NCBI GenBank assembly: GCA_016704565.1
Contig: JADIZV010000004.1
Span: 1-64,000, forward strand
Origin: Candidatus Phosphoribacter baldrii
GTDB taxonomy: Bacteria; Actinomycetota; Actinomycetes; Actinomycetales; Dermatophilaceae
DNA: 64,000 nucleotides
Direction of reading: 5' to 3'
Shown: positions 35,982 through 45,350 of the stretch, piece by piece
Numbering within the stretch: position 1 is the stretch's first letter
How the letters are laid out: each line of letters opens with the position of its first letter
Program-made: the position numbers and the translations under genes
The notes under the pieces: generated by a model
Told to the model about the DNA's origin: nothing
Seen by the model: only the letters and a program-made list of their open reading frames with translations
The model's database searches: none

Positions 35982-36512
35982 TCAGTCGACGATGAGGGAG
36001 AAGACCTCGCGACCGGGCAGAGCATCGCGTCCGTGCAGGAATCCGAGCTCCAGCACGACGTCGACGGCGACCACCTGACCCCCCGCCTGTTCAACCAGCT
36101 GGCACGTCGCTGCGGCCGTGCCACCGGTGGCCAGCACGTCATCCATCACCAGGACTCGCTGCCCGTCCACGAACGCGTCGACGTGGATCTCGAGGGTTGC
36201 CGTGCCGTATTCCAGGGTGTACGTCGCCGCGTACGTCTCGCCCGGGAGCTTGCCCACCTTGCGGACGGGCACGAACCCCACACCCATCGCGTATGCCGTC
36301 GCCGCACCGAGGATGAAGCCGCGCGCCTCGATCCCGACGACGGCGTCGACGCGACCGGCATACCGCTGCGCCACGTGGTCGGCCACGGCCCGCAGCGCGT
36401 CGCCGTCGGCGAGCAACGGCGTGAAGTCCTTGAACAGCACTCCGGGCTTCGGGAAGTCGGGGATGTCCCGAAGGTGCTCGAGCACCAGTTGCCGCAGCTG
36501 CGCGTCGCTCAT
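35982..36512 (-). CDS. apt: Adenine phosphoribosyltransferase
   Basis: The protein has 176 residues with the PRPP-binding loop VLVMDDVLATGGTAAA and the family motifs FPKPGVLFKDFTPLL and GIEARGFI. It salvages adenine to AMP. ATG 36512 is 2 bp past the secF stop. Confidence 0.95.
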   Translation of the reverse strand: MSDAQLRQLVLEHLRDIPDFPKPGVLFKDFTPLLADGDALRAVADHVAQRYAGRVDAVVGIEARGFILGAATAYAMGVGFVPVRKVGKLPGETYAATYTLEYGTATLEIHVDAFVDGQRVLVMDDVLATGGTAAATCQLVEQAGGQVVAVDVVLELGFLHGRDALPGREVFSLIVD

Positions 36513-36514
36513 GG

Positions 36515-37672
36515 TCAGCGGCGCGACCGTGGTGGCCGCTTGGGCTGGTTGCGCGGCCCGGTGGCGGCCCACTTGTGTACGGGTCTTCCCAGGGCGTCGA
36601 CCGCGTCTGCGGGTGCGTCAGCGGGAACGGAGGACGGGCGCCCGTCGGCCGGTGCGTCGGCCACCGCTGCGCCGCCACCCGAGACCAGGACCTCTTCTCG
36701 GGCCTGCACCTTGGCAACGTGCTTGGCCAGGTCCTGCAAGGCCGGCTCGCCGCGACGCAGGTCGACCAGCAGCGGGGTGGCGATGAAGATCGAGGAGTAG
36801 GCACCGACGGCGATACCGACGAATAGGGCCAACGACAGGTCCAGGAGGGTGCCCGGGCCGAGCTTGGTGAAGCCCACCACGAGGATCGCAAAGATCGGCA
36901 GCAACGCCACGACGGTCGTGTTGATCGATCGGACCAGCGTCTGGTTGACCGCCAGGTTCGCGGCTTGGGAGTAGGACTGACGGCGGCTGCCGATCGCCTC
37001 GGCGGTGTTCTCGCGCACCTTGTCGAACACGACGACGGTGTCGTAGAGGGAGTAGCCGAGGATCGTCAGGAAGCCGATAACCGACGAGGGCGTGATCTCG
37101 AACCCGAACAGGGCATAAACCCCGACGGTGATGATGAGGTCGTGGATGAGCGCGACGAGTCCGGAGACGGCCATCTTCCAGGTCCGGAAGTAGATGGCCA
37201 TGACGAGGGCTACGAGGAGCAGGAAGACGATGAGGGCCTGAACCGCCTTTTGGCTCACCGACGCACCCCAGGAGGGCCCAATGAGGGAGGCGGAGACCGT
37301 CGTGGGGGCGACCCCGAACGACTTCGCCAGCGCGGTCTTGGCCGCTTCGTTCCGGTCCCCGGCCGCCTCGGTCTGGATCCGCACGCTGTTGCCGCCGATG
37401 ACGGTGGCCAGCACGTTGCCGCCGACACCTGCCTCGGAGATGGCTGCCTTGGCCTTCTCCTCGTAGCCGCTCGTGTCGGACACGCCGGTGAGCCGGAACT
37501 CGGACCCGCCTCGGAACTCGATCCCGAAGTTCAGCCCTCGAGCGAAGATCCCAATGAGCGCCAGGACGATGAGGACGCCGGAGAAGGCGTACCACGTCTT
37601 CTGCCGGCCGATGAAGTCGATGGAACGGCGACCGGTGTAGAGGTCGTTGCCGATCTGCGAGAAGTTGACCAT
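36515..37672 (-). CDS. secF: Protein translocase subunit SecF
   Basis: The protein has 385 residues with six membrane segments; the first periplasmic domain contains FGIEFRGGSEF, and the FLTILGYSLYDTVVVFDKVREN motif typical of SecF is present around residues 230-255 (split in two hydrophobic parts). A 75-residue Ala/Pro/Arg-rich tail ends the protein. It works with SecD to drive late export. ATG 37672 shares a base with the secD stop. Confidence 0.95.
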   Translation of the reverse strand: MVNFSQIGNDLYTGRRSIDFIGRQKTWYAFSGVLIVLALIGIFARGLNFGIEFRGGSEFRLTGVSDTSGYEEKAKAAISEAGVGGNVLATVIGGNSVRIQTEAAGDRNEAAKTALAKSFGVAPTTVSASLIGPSWGASVSQKAVQALIVFLLLVALVMAIYFRTWKMAVSGLVALIHDLIITVGVYALFGFEITPSSVIGFLTILGYSLYDTVVVFDKVRENTAEAIGSRRQSYSQAANLAVNQTLVRSINTTVVALLPIFAILVVGFTKLGPGTLLDLSLALFVGIAVGAYSSIFIATPLLVDLRRGEPALQDLAKHVAKVQAREEVLVSGGGAAVADAPADGRPSSVPADAPADAVDALGRPVHKWAATGPRNQPKRPPRSRR

Positions 37673-39486
37673 CAGGCCGTCGCCTCCTTGGTCGAAGCGC
37701 TGCTGAGCGGTCCGGAGAACCGGCCCGCACCGACATACCGCGTCTTGGCACCCAGCCGTTCCGGATCCAGCCCTGACCACCGATGGCCGCCGCCGAAGAA
37801 CTCAGTGTGGGCGAGGATCGACACCAACGGGTGCGTGAAGAGGAACACCACGACGAGGTCGATCAGGGTCGTCACACCGAGGGTGAACGCGAAGCCCCGG
37901 ACGTTGCTCGCGGCCAAGATGAACAGGACAGCCGCGGCCAACAAGTTGACCGCGTCGGCTGCCAGGATCGTGCGCTTGGCCCTCTTCCACCCGGAGTCGA
38001 CGGCGGTGACCAACGGTCGCCCCTCGCGAACTTCGTCCCGGATTCGTTCGAAGTAGACGATGAACGAGTCTGCGGTGACGCCGATCGCGACAATCACGCC
38101 GGTGACCCCAGCCATCGTGAGCCGGAAGTTGTAGGACCACCCGAGCAGGGTCAGCACACCGTAGGTGAGCACGGCCGCCACGACGAGGGAGGCCACCGTC
38201 ACCAGGCCGAGCATCCGGTATTGGAGCAGCGAGTAGCCGACCACAAGCAGCAGACCGATGAGGCCAGCCAACAGGCCCAGGGCGAGTTGCTCCTTGCCCA
38301 GTGTGGGGCTGATGTCGTCTTGGGTTTGCAGCGAGAAGGACATCGGCAGTGCGCCGAACTTCAGCTGCTGCGCAAGCGCGCGAGCCGACTCGATGGTGAA
38401 GCTCCCGGTGATCGACGCCTGGCCGTTGGCAATGACCGCGTTGGTCGATGGCGCCGAGATCACCTGCTTGTCCAAGACGATGGCGAACCGGTTGCGGGTC
38501 TCGTCCGTGGCCTTGAGGGCGTACAACCGGGTGGTCACATCGGTGAACTTCTTGGCTCCGTCTCCGGTGAAGTTCAGCCGCACTTCCACGATGTTGGTCG
38601 GCTGGCCGTTGGCGCCGGTCTGATAGCCAGAGGTGGCGTCAGCGATGTCGGTCCCGTCAAGCTCGACCGGACCGAGGATGTATTTCTCCACCTTGTTCGT
38701 CGAGCACGTGACCAGCGGTTTGGTGGGCTCGTCAACGAAGTCGTTGATCGCGCCTGCCTTGGAGCAGTCCAGCGCCGTGAACTCCGCCTGCAGCTCGGGC
38801 GTCACCCAACGCAGATCAGACGCGTTCGCAATGGTCGGCGTCGCGGTGGCCGTCGAGCCCGAGGTCTGCGTTGCCGAAGGCGACGGTGGGGTGGTCTGCT
38901 CGACGAGCGCCGGCGGAACAACCGCGTTGCCCGTGGTTGCCGGGCTGGACGCGGTCGGGGGCACTGGCGCGGTCGTGGCGGGCGGGTCCATGGTGAACAC
39001 CGGCTTGGGCGTGGTGGCGGTGGGCGCGCTCGTCGCGGTCCCCGTCGGCGTGATCGTCTGGGTCTCGTTGGTCGCCGCCGCAGGCACGCCCGCGCCCGTG
39101 ACTAGCACTGCGCGGAAGCGCAACTGCGACGGCTTGCGGATCTGGTCGAGGGTCTTGGCGTCCGGCTGCCCAGGAATGGAGATGACGATGTTGCGACCGC
39201 TCTGGGTCGAGATCTCGGCCTCAGCGACCCCGTTGGAGTCAACGCGCTGGGCGATGATGTCGCGGGCTTTGTCCAGCTGGCCGGCACTGATCTGAGCCGT
39301 GGGGTCAGCCAGGACCGGCTCCAGGATCATCTGGGTGCCGCCTTCGAGGTCCAACCCAAGCTTGGGGCTGAGCGATCCCGAGCCCCAGTGGTTGACCGCC
39401 ACAACGAAGGCGTAAAGCGCGACGATCAGCGCCGCGAAGGTCCACAAGGTCCGGCGGGCGCCCCGAGTGCGCGGGTTCAACGACAT
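37672..39486 (-). CDS. secD: Protein translocase subunit SecD
   Basis: The protein has 604 residues. Membrane helix 1 (about 13-30) is followed by GLDLEGGTQMIL, a large periplasmic domain with an unusual Thr/Ala/Pro-rich insert (about 140-225), and five further membrane helices including VTGVIVAIGVTADSFIVYFE. ATG 39486 is preferred because GAGG lies 9 bp upstream. An alternative GTG at 39501 overlaps the yajC stop but has worse spacing. Confidence 0.94.
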   Translation of the reverse strand: MSLNPRTRGARRTLWTFAALIVALYAFVVAVNHWGSGSLSPKLGLDLEGGTQMILEPVLADPTAQISAGQLDKARDIIAQRVDSNGVAEAEISTQSGRNIVISIPGQPDAKTLDQIRKPSQLRFRAVLVTGAGVPAAATNETQTITPTGTATSAPTATTPKPVFTMDPPATTAPVPPTASSPATTGNAVVPPALVEQTTPPSPSATQTSGSTATATPTIANASDLRWVTPELQAEFTALDCSKAGAINDFVDEPTKPLVTCSTNKVEKYILGPVELDGTDIADATSGYQTGANGQPTNIVEVRLNFTGDGAKKFTDVTTRLYALKATDETRNRFAIVLDKQVISAPSTNAVIANGQASITGSFTIESARALAQQLKFGALPMSFSLQTQDDISPTLGKEQLALGLLAGLIGLLLVVGYSLLQYRMLGLVTVASLVVAAVLTYGVLTLLGWSYNFRLTMAGVTGVIVAIGVTADSFIVYFERIRDEVREGRPLVTAVDSGWKRAKRTILAADAVNLLAAAVLFILAASNVRGFAFTLGVTTLIDLVVVFLFTHPLVSILAHTEFFGGGHRWSGLDPERLGAKTRYVGAGRFSGPLSSASTKEATA

Positions 39487-39497
39487 TCTGGTATCCC

Positions 39498-39812
39498 TCA
39501 CTCGCCCTGGGCCGGGCCGTCGGTTGGCCCGTCTGCCATTGCTGCCGGTCCGCTGGACACCCGTGAATCCACGGCCCGGCGGTCGAAGCGCACCACGACA
39601 CCCGGAGCGATTTCCAGGTGCACCTCACCATCGGTCGTGGCATTCACGCGACCGAAGAGGCCGGAAGTGGTGCGAACCTCGTCACCAACGACGATCGAGG
39701 AGTGCAGCTCTTGCATGGCCCGCATCCTCCGGCGTTGGCCGAGGAAGATGTAGGCGATGAAGCCCACCGGGATCGCGAAGAACAGCAGCGAACTGAGGTC
39801 GTTGCTTGCCAT
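39498..39812 (-). CDS. yajC: Preprotein translocase subunit YajC
   Basis: The protein has 104 residues with one N-terminal membrane helix (about 7-25) and the YajC core (VVGDEVRTTSGLFGRV). It joins SecDF. The Pro/Ala-rich tail is variable. Confidence 0.93.
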   Translation of the reverse strand: MASNDLSSLLFFAIPVGFIAYIFLGQRRRMRAMQELHSSIVVGDEVRTTSGLFGRVNATTDGEVHLEIAPGVVVRFDRRAVDSRVSSGPAAMADGPTDGPAQGE

Positions 39813-39937
39813 GTGTCGTAGATACCTTTGTCACCGTTGATGAGCCCACGCTGCCGAGTTGGCAGACCAGCGTCCCATTCTGGCCTATCAATCGCCCGCT
39901 GGCGAACCAGCCGCGCCGAGAGCGCACGGCATACGGG

Positions 39938-41071
39938 TCAACTGCCCAGCCGACCCACGTCCTCGGGGGCCAACAACGACGCTTGGTATGCCGCCGCCTG
40001 ACTGGGTGGGGTGAGTCCGAGGTGGTCCCACGCGAGGGCCGTCGCGGCCCGGCCACGGGAGGTCCGCACGATCAGCCCCTCGCGAACCAGGAAGGGTTCG
40101 GCGACCGTCTCGACCGTGTCCGCCTCCTCTCCCACGGCCACCGCAAGGTTGGAAACACCCACGGGGCCGCCCCCGAACCGTCGGCACAGGGCGTCGAGCA
40201 CGGCCCGGTCAAGCCGGTCCAGCCCACGCACATCGACATCGAACAGGGCCAACGCCTGAAGGGCGGCGTCGAGGTCGACGATGTCCTGCCCGTGGATCTG
40301 GGCCCAGTCACGCACCCGGCGCAGCAGCCGGTTGGCGATGCGGGGGGTCCCCCGGGACCGCTTGGCGATCTCCTCGATGCCCGGGTCGTCGGCTCGGACG
40401 TCGAGCAATCGGGCCGACCGACGCAGGATCGTCACCAGATCCGCTGTCTCGTAGAAGTCCAGATGCCCCGTGAACCCGAACCGGTCACGCAAGGGCGCCG
40501 GCAACAGCCCCGACCGGGTCGTCGCGCCCACCACGGTGAACGGCGGCAGCTCCAAGGGGATGGCCGTCGCGCCTGGGCCCTTCCCGACGATGATGTCGAC
40601 CCGGAAGTCCTCCATCGCCAAATAGAGCATCTCCTCGGCCGCCCGGGACATCCGGTGGATCTCGTCGAGGAAGAGCACCTCGCCCTCGGCCAGCGACGAC
40701 AGGATCGAGGCCAGGTCGCCGGCATGTTGGATGGCCGGGCCAGAGGTCACCCGGATCGGCTGCTCAAGCTCGGCGGCGATGATCATGGCCAGGGTCGTCT
40801 TGCCCAGCCCGGGCGGCCCGGAGAGCAACACATGGTCGGGAGGAGTGCCGCGGCGCCGGGCGGCTTCCAGGACCAGCGCGAGCTGGTCGCGCACTCTGGT
40901 TTGGCCTGGGAACTCGGACAACCGACGGGGCCGCAGCGCCGCCTCGACCTGTCGCTCGCGGTCCTGCCCGCTGGGGTCGACCACCCGCGCGGTCGCCTCC
41001 CAGGACCCGTCCGACCACGTCGGGACGCCGGTGTCGGCCAGGCGATCGGAGTCCCCCGCATCGGCGCTCAC
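39938..41071 (-). CDS. ruvB: Holliday-junction helicase motor RuvB
   Basis: The protein has 377 residues with Walker A GPPGLGKTT, Walker B LFLDEIHRM, sensor motif GATTRSGLL and the C-terminal winged helix. GTG 41071 overlaps the ruvA stop. It drives branch migration with RuvA. Confidence 0.97.
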   Translation of the reverse strand: MSADAGDSDRLADTGVPTWSDGSWEATARVVDPSGQDRERQVEAALRPRRLSEFPGQTRVRDQLALVLEAARRRGTPPDHVLLSGPPGLGKTTLAMIIAAELEQPIRVTSGPAIQHAGDLASILSSLAEGEVLFLDEIHRMSRAAEEMLYLAMEDFRVDIIVGKGPGATAIPLELPPFTVVGATTRSGLLPAPLRDRFGFTGHLDFYETADLVTILRRSARLLDVRADDPGIEEIAKRSRGTPRIANRLLRRVRDWAQIHGQDIVDLDAALQALALFDVDVRGLDRLDRAVLDALCRRFGGGPVGVSNLAVAVGEEADTVETVAEPFLVREGLIVRTSRGRAATALAWDHLGLTPPSQAAAYQASLLAPEDVGRLGS

Positions 41072-41667
41072 GAGCGGGCCAACCGTTGCAGGGCCAAGCG
41101 CAGCAACCCGGACACGTCGGGGCGCTCACCAGCCTCCGGGGTGATTGCTTCGACGGTGTCTTCGGCCTGTTTGGCACTCCAGCCGAGGCCGACCAGGGCC
41201 TCGCGGACCTGGCGGACCCAGTCCGGCCCCGCGGACCCAGCAGTGGGTGAGCCGACTGGACCGGACGGCATACCCATCTTGTCGCGCAACTCCAGGACCA
41301 AGCGCTCGGCGCCCTTGCGACCGATCCCGGGGACTTTCATCAGCGCGTTGAGGTCCCCGGAAGCCACCGCGGTGCGCACCCCGTCGGGCGAGTGCACGGC
41401 GAGCATCGCCAGGGCCAGCCGGGGCCCGACGCCGGTCACCGTCTGGACCGTCTCGAAGACCGACCGTCCGTCGGCGTCGGCAAAGCCGTAGAGGGTCAGC
41501 GAGTCCTCCCGCACGACGAGCGACGTCGCGAGGTATGCCGTGCTGCCAGTCCGCAGTGACGTGGCCGTCGCGGGGGTGACGTGGACGAGCACGCCGACCC
41601 CACCGACCTCGATGACGACGTTGTCCAGCCCGACGTGGGAGACCTGGCCCCGGACGGAGGCAATCAT
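41068..41667 (-). CDS. ruvA: Holliday-junction binding protein RuvA
   Basis: The protein has 199 residues: N-terminal OB fold (MIASVRGQV...), helix-hairpin-helix pair with VTGVGPRLALAML and VPGIGRKGAERL, and the C-terminal RuvB-binding helices (VREALVGLGWS). ATG 41667 overlaps the ruvC stop (ATGA). Confidence 0.97.
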   Translation of the reverse strand: MIASVRGQVSHVGLDNVVIEVGGVGVLVHVTPATATSLRTGSTAYLATSLVVREDSLTLYGFADADGRSVFETVQTVTGVGPRLALAMLAVHSPDGVRTAVASGDLNALMKVPGIGRKGAERLVLELRDKMGMPSGPVGSPTAGSAGPDWVRQVREALVGLGWSAKQAEDTVEAITPEAGERPDVSGLLRLALQRLARS

Positions 41668-42227
41668 CGGTGGGTCCTTCCAGATCCCGACGCGACCGCA
41701 GCGGTCGCCTGTTGGGCCCGCACGGCAGCGGCAGCCTGCTCGATCCGGTTGGTGGCAGCCCCCCGCCACAGGTGACAGATCGCCAGCGCTAGCGCATCGG
41801 CCGCGTCGGCCGGCGTCGGCGCCGTCGGCAGCCGCAGTAGCCGCGTCACCATCGCCGTCACCTGGGCCTTGTCGGCCCGACCGTTGCCGGTCACCGATGC
41901 CTTCACCTCGGTCGGCGTGTGCAGATGCACCGGTATGCCGTGCCGCGCCGCGACGAGCATGGCCACCGCGGACGCCTGGGCCGTCCCCATGACGGACAAC
42001 ACATTGACGTCGGCGAAGACCCGCTCCACCGCGATGGCATCGGGGCGGTGCCGGGAGACGAGCCTGGTCAAGGCAAGGTCCAGGGCCAGGAGACGTTCGG
42101 GGGTTGGCGTGCGGGAGTCGCTGCGGACCACGGTCACCTCGACCATCGTCAGACGTCGGCCAAGGTCGCCCTCGACCACGCCGACGCCGCAGCGGGTCAG
42201 GCCCGGGTCGACGCCCAGGACGCGCAC
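41664..42227 (-). CDS. ruvC: Holliday-junction resolvase RuvC
   Basis: The protein has 187 residues with VLGVDPGLTRCG, AVERVF and DAADALALAICH, giving the four acidic active-site residues of RuvC. The start is GTG 42227, with GGGAGG 7 bp upstream; the octamer CGGCATAC overlaps the start codon. It is first in ruvCAB, behind an SOS box. Confidence 0.96.
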   Translation of the reverse strand: MRVLGVDPGLTRCGVGVVEGDLGRRLTMVEVTVVRSDSRTPTPERLLALDLALTRLVSRHRPDAIAVERVFADVNVLSVMGTAQASAVAMLVAARHGIPVHLHTPTEVKASVTGNGRADKAQVTAMVTRLLRLPTAPTPADAADALALAICHLWRGAATNRIEQAAAAVRAQQATAAVASGSGRTHR

Positions 42228-42246
42228 GGCATACCTCCCTTGTGTG

Positions 42247-42260
42247 CGAACACGTGTTCG
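42247..42260 (-). promoter_or_regulatory. LexA (SOS) box upstream of ruvCAB
   Basis: CGAACACGTGTTCG is a perfect match to the actinobacterial LexA consensus GAAC-N4-GTTC. It lies 19 bp before the ruvC start, so ruvCAB is probably DNA-damage inducible. Confidence 0.75.
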
Positions 42261-42363
42261 GGAGTCACGCTACCCGTCCAGCCGGTATGCCGGGTGGCGC
42301 GACGCGCCGACGCGCCGACGCAGCAGCGCCCTGGGCGCGGCGGCATACCCGACGATGGACCCT

Positions 42364-42765
42364 ATGACCTCGACACCGCCGCCTACCCGCCAACTCGCCT
42401 CCTCGGGATCACCTTTCGAAGCCACGATCGGCTTCAGCCGTGCCGTGCGAGACGGCGAGGTCGTGGCGGTGTCGGGAACCGCCCCGGTGTGGCCCGACGG
42501 GCACGTCGACCCCGATCCAGTGGTGCAAACCCGGCGCTGCTGGGAGATCGCCCTGGCCGCGCTCGAGCAGCTGGGCGGCACGCCGGCGGATGTCGTGCGG
42601 ACGCGGACCTACCTGGTCACCACGGATGCGGCGGACGCTGCCTCACAGGTACACGGGGAGATCTTTGGTGCAGTCCGGCCAGCGTCGACGATGGTCGTCG
42701 TGGCCGCCCTGCTGGACCCGCGATGGCTCGTCGAGGTCGAGCTCGACGCCGTCCTCCGCGGCTGA
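42364..42765 (+). CDS. ridA: RidA-family (YjgF/UK114) protein
   Basis: The protein has 133 residues with SGTAPVWPDG, CWEIALAALEQLGG, VVRTRTYLV and the terminal VEVELDAVL. RidA enzymes hydrolyse reactive imines or enamines. A more upstream ATG at 42355 is also possible. It is divergent from ruvC. The Arg common in active RidA (VVRTR) is present. Confidence 0.85.
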   Translation: MTSTPPPTRQLASSGSPFEATIGFSRAVRDGEVVAVSGTAPVWPDGHVDPDPVVQTRRCWEIALAALEQLGGTPADVVRTRTYLVTTDAADAASQVHGEIFGAVRPASTMVVVAALLDPRWLVEVELDAVLRG

Positions 42766-42806
42766 GGTCGCTGAGGTCGTTGGGGTCGTTGAGATTCCTG
42801 AGGTCG
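42762..42806. repeat. Five degenerate tandem copies of a 9-bp unit
   Basis: Units read CTGAGGTCG, CTGAGGTCG, TTGGGGTCG, TTGAGATTC, CTGAGGTCG, beginning at the ridA stop codon. A small hairpin GCCGCC-TC-GGCGGC follows directly, before the convergent yebC. Confidence 0.7.
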
Positions 42807-42822
42807 CTGCCGCCTCGGCGGC

Positions 42823-43578
42823 TCACTCCTCGTCGAGCTGGGCGAGGACCTCGTCGCTGACATCGCCGTTGGCCCAGACGTTCTGCACGTCGTCGGAGTC
42901 CTCCAGTGCGTCGATGACCCGCATCATCTTGCGGGCACCATCGAGGTCCAGCGGCACCTCGACGCTCGGGATGAACGTGGCTTCGGCGGAGTCGTAGTCG
43001 ATCCCCGCGGCCTGCAATGCCTTGCGGACCTCGACGAAGTCGCTGGCCTCCGAGACGATCTCGAACGAGTCGCCGAGGTCGTTGATCTCTTCGGCACCGG
43101 CCTCGAGGACGACATCGAGCAGCGCGTCCTCAGTGTGGGCGCCCTTGGGCACGATGACGACGCCCTTGCGGGTGAACATGTAGGCCACCGACCCAGGGTC
43201 GGCCAGGTTGCCACCGTTGCGAGTGAGGGCGGTGCGCACCTCGGCGGCAGCCCGGTTGCGGTTGTCGGTGAGGCACTGGATGTAGAGAGCAACCCCGTTG
43301 GGCGCATAGCCCTCGTAGATGATCTCCTTGTAGTCCGCTCCGCCGGCCTCGGCGCCCGAGCCGCGCTTGACGGCCCGGTCGATGTTGTCGTTGGGGACCG
43401 AGGACTTCTTCGCCTTGTAGATGGCGTCCCAGAGGGTGGGGTTGCCGAGGGGGTCACCGCCACCCGTGCGGGCCGCGACCTCGATGTTCTTGATGAGCTT
43501 GGCGAAGAGCTTGCCGCGCTTGGCATCGATCGCGGCCTTCTTGTGCTTAGTGGTCGCCCACTTGGAGTGACCGCTCAT
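42823..43578 (-). CDS. yebC: YebC/PmpR-family protein
   Basis: The protein has 251 residues starting MSGHSKWATTKHKKAAIDAKR, the family hallmark, with GGNLADPGSVAYMF further on. The family has been linked to transcription control and to translation of proline-rich stretches. It is downstream of pdxT and upstream of ruvC, the usual order. Confidence 0.95.
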   Translation of the reverse strand: MSGHSKWATTKHKKAAIDAKRGKLFAKLIKNIEVAARTGGGDPLGNPTLWDAIYKAKKSSVPNDNIDRAVKRGSGAEAGGADYKEIIYEGYAPNGVALYIQCLTDNRNRAAAEVRTALTRNGGNLADPGSVAYMFTRKGVVIVPKGAHTEDALLDVVLEAGAEEINDLGDSFEIVSEASDFVEVRKALQAAGIDYDSAEATFIPSVEVPLDLDGARKMMRVIDALEDSDDVQNVWANGDVSDEVLAQLDEE

Positions 43579-43748
43579 AACCCCGTCCTTGGATTCGCGT
43601 GCGTCGGAACCTTCCGATCCTACCCGTCCGGGAGGGGCGACCCTGCGCGCACGGCGCGCCACCGCCCTTCTGTGGGTCGACTCTGTGTGGTCGACCGCGG
43701 GCTGGACCGCGGTCCCCCACACGCAGGGGCTTGCCGTAGCCAGCCGGC

Positions 43749-44354
43749 TCAGCTGCGCTCGCGCACCATCTCGACGAACTGGGCGTGCACCCGGACGTCG
43801 CCGGTGACCTCGGGGTGGAACGAGGTGGCCAATAGCCCGCCCTGGCGGACCGCGACGATCCGTCCGTCCGCGCGGCCACCCTCGACCCGGGCGAGCACCT
43901 CGACCGACTCCCCCACTTGCTCCACCCAGGGGGCGCGGATGAAGACGGCGCGGACGGGAGCTGGCCACGCGGCATACCGGACGTCCTGCTCGAACGAGTC
44001 CACCTGGCGGCCGAACGCGTTGCGGCGAACCGTCATGTCGATACCGCCCAAAGTCTGCTGGTCGGCAGTCGCGTCGGTCACCCGGTCGGCGAGCAGGATC
44101 ATCCCCGCGCACGACCCGTAGGCGGGCAGCCCGCCGCGCAACCGATCCCGCAACGGCTCGAACAGCTCGAAGGCCCGCAGCAACTTGTCGATGACAGTGG
44201 ACTCTCCGCCCGGCACGACGATGCCCTGTATGCCGTGCAGCTCCGCCTCGCGCTTGACCGGAACGGTCGTGGCGCCGACCGCCTCCAGAGCACGGACATG
44301 CTCGCGGACATCCCCTTGAAGCGCGAGGACCCCGATCCGGGGCCCGGGGCTCAC
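43749..44354 (-). CDS. pdxT: Pyridoxal 5'-phosphate synthase glutaminase subunit
   Basis: The protein has 201 residues with VLALQGDVREH, PGGEST, the nucleophile Cys in GSCAGMIL and the His-Glu pair in FHPEVT. It supplies ammonia to PdxS. GTG 44354 overlaps the pdxS stop (GTGA). Confidence 0.96.
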   Translation of the reverse strand: MSPGPRIGVLALQGDVREHVRALEAVGATTVPVKREAELHGIQGIVVPGGESTVIDKLLRAFELFEPLRDRLRGGLPAYGSCAGMILLADRVTDATADQQTLGGIDMTVRRNAFGRQVDSFEQDVRYAAWPAPVRAVFIRAPWVEQVGESVEVLARVEGGRADGRIVAVRQGGLLATSFHPEVTGDVRVHAQFVEMVRERS

Positions 44355-45247
44355 CAGCCGCGCTCGGCGAGTCGGTGGGACTGCGGGAGCTCCTCAACGT
44401 TGATGCCGACCATCGCCTCGCCCAGGCCCCGAGAGACCTTGGCGATGACATCGGGATCGTTGTAGAACGTGGTCGCCTTGACGATCGCCTCCGCCCGTTG
44501 GGCCGGGTTGCCGGACTTGAAGATCCCGGACCCGACGAACACGCCCTCCGCCCCGAGCTGCATCATCATGGCCGCGTCGGCCGGGGTGGCGATGCCGCCC
44601 GCGGTGAAGAGGACGACCGGCAGCTTGCCGGCCTGCGCGACCTCACGCACCAAGTCGTAGGGCGCCTGCAGCTCCTTGGCCGCGACGTAGAGCTCGTCGG
44701 GGGTCATCGAGCGCAGCCGGTTGATCTCGCCGCGGATCTGGCGCATGTGGGTGGTCGCGTTCGACACGTCACCGGTGCCGGCCTCGCCCTTGGATCGGAT
44801 CATCGCCGCGCCTTCGGTGATCCGGCGCAGGGCCTCGCCGAGGTTGGTGGCGCCGCAGACGAACGGCACGTCGAACGCCCACTTGTCGATGTGGTTGGCG
44901 TAATCGGCCGGCGTCAGCACCTCGGACTCATCGATGTAGTCGACACCGAGGCTCTGCAGCACCTGCGCCTCGACAAAGTGGCCGATGCGCGCCTTAGCCA
45001 TGACCGGGATGGAGACGGCCGCAATGATCCCGTCGATCATGTCGGGGTCGCTCATCCGCGAGACCCCGCCCTGGGCGCGGATGTCGGCGGGCACGCGCTC
45101 CAGCGCCATGACCGCGACGGCGCCGGCGTCCTCGGCGATCTTGGCCTGCTCGGGGGTGACGACGTCCATGATGACGCCGCCCTTGAGCATCTCGGCCATG
45201 CCCCGCTTGACCCGCGTGGTCCCCGTGGTGGGTGCGGTGTCGCTCAT
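44351..45247 (-). CDS. pdxS: Pyridoxal 5'-phosphate synthase PdxS
   Basis: The protein has 298 residues with GGVIMDVVT, ALERVPADIRAQGGVSRMSDP, VMAKARIGHF and FTAGGIATPADAAMMMQLGAEGVF (in pieces), fully conserved. It forms PLP from ribose 5-phosphate, glyceraldehyde 3-phosphate and ammonia. ATG 45247. It begins the pdxST unit. Confidence 0.97.
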   Translation of the reverse strand: MSDTAPTTGTTRVKRGMAEMLKGGVIMDVVTPEQAKIAEDAGAVAVMALERVPADIRAQGGVSRMSDPDMIDGIIAAVSIPVMAKARIGHFVEAQVLQSLGVDYIDESEVLTPADYANHIDKWAFDVPFVCGATNLGEALRRITEGAAMIRSKGEAGTGDVSNATTHMRQIRGEINRLRSMTPDELYVAAKELQAPYDLVREVAQAGKLPVVLFTAGGIATPADAAMMMQLGAEGVFVGSGIFKSGNPAQRAEAIVKATTFYNDPDVIAKVSRGLGEAMVGINVEELPQSHRLAERGW

Positions 45248-45350
45248 CGTCGCTTACGCCTGCTTCCTGGTTCGGTATGCCGTGTGGTCACCGGCCCGCT
45301 CCCCGCAATGAGAGCGGTGCCGGACCGACCGAGGATACCTGCAACCGACC

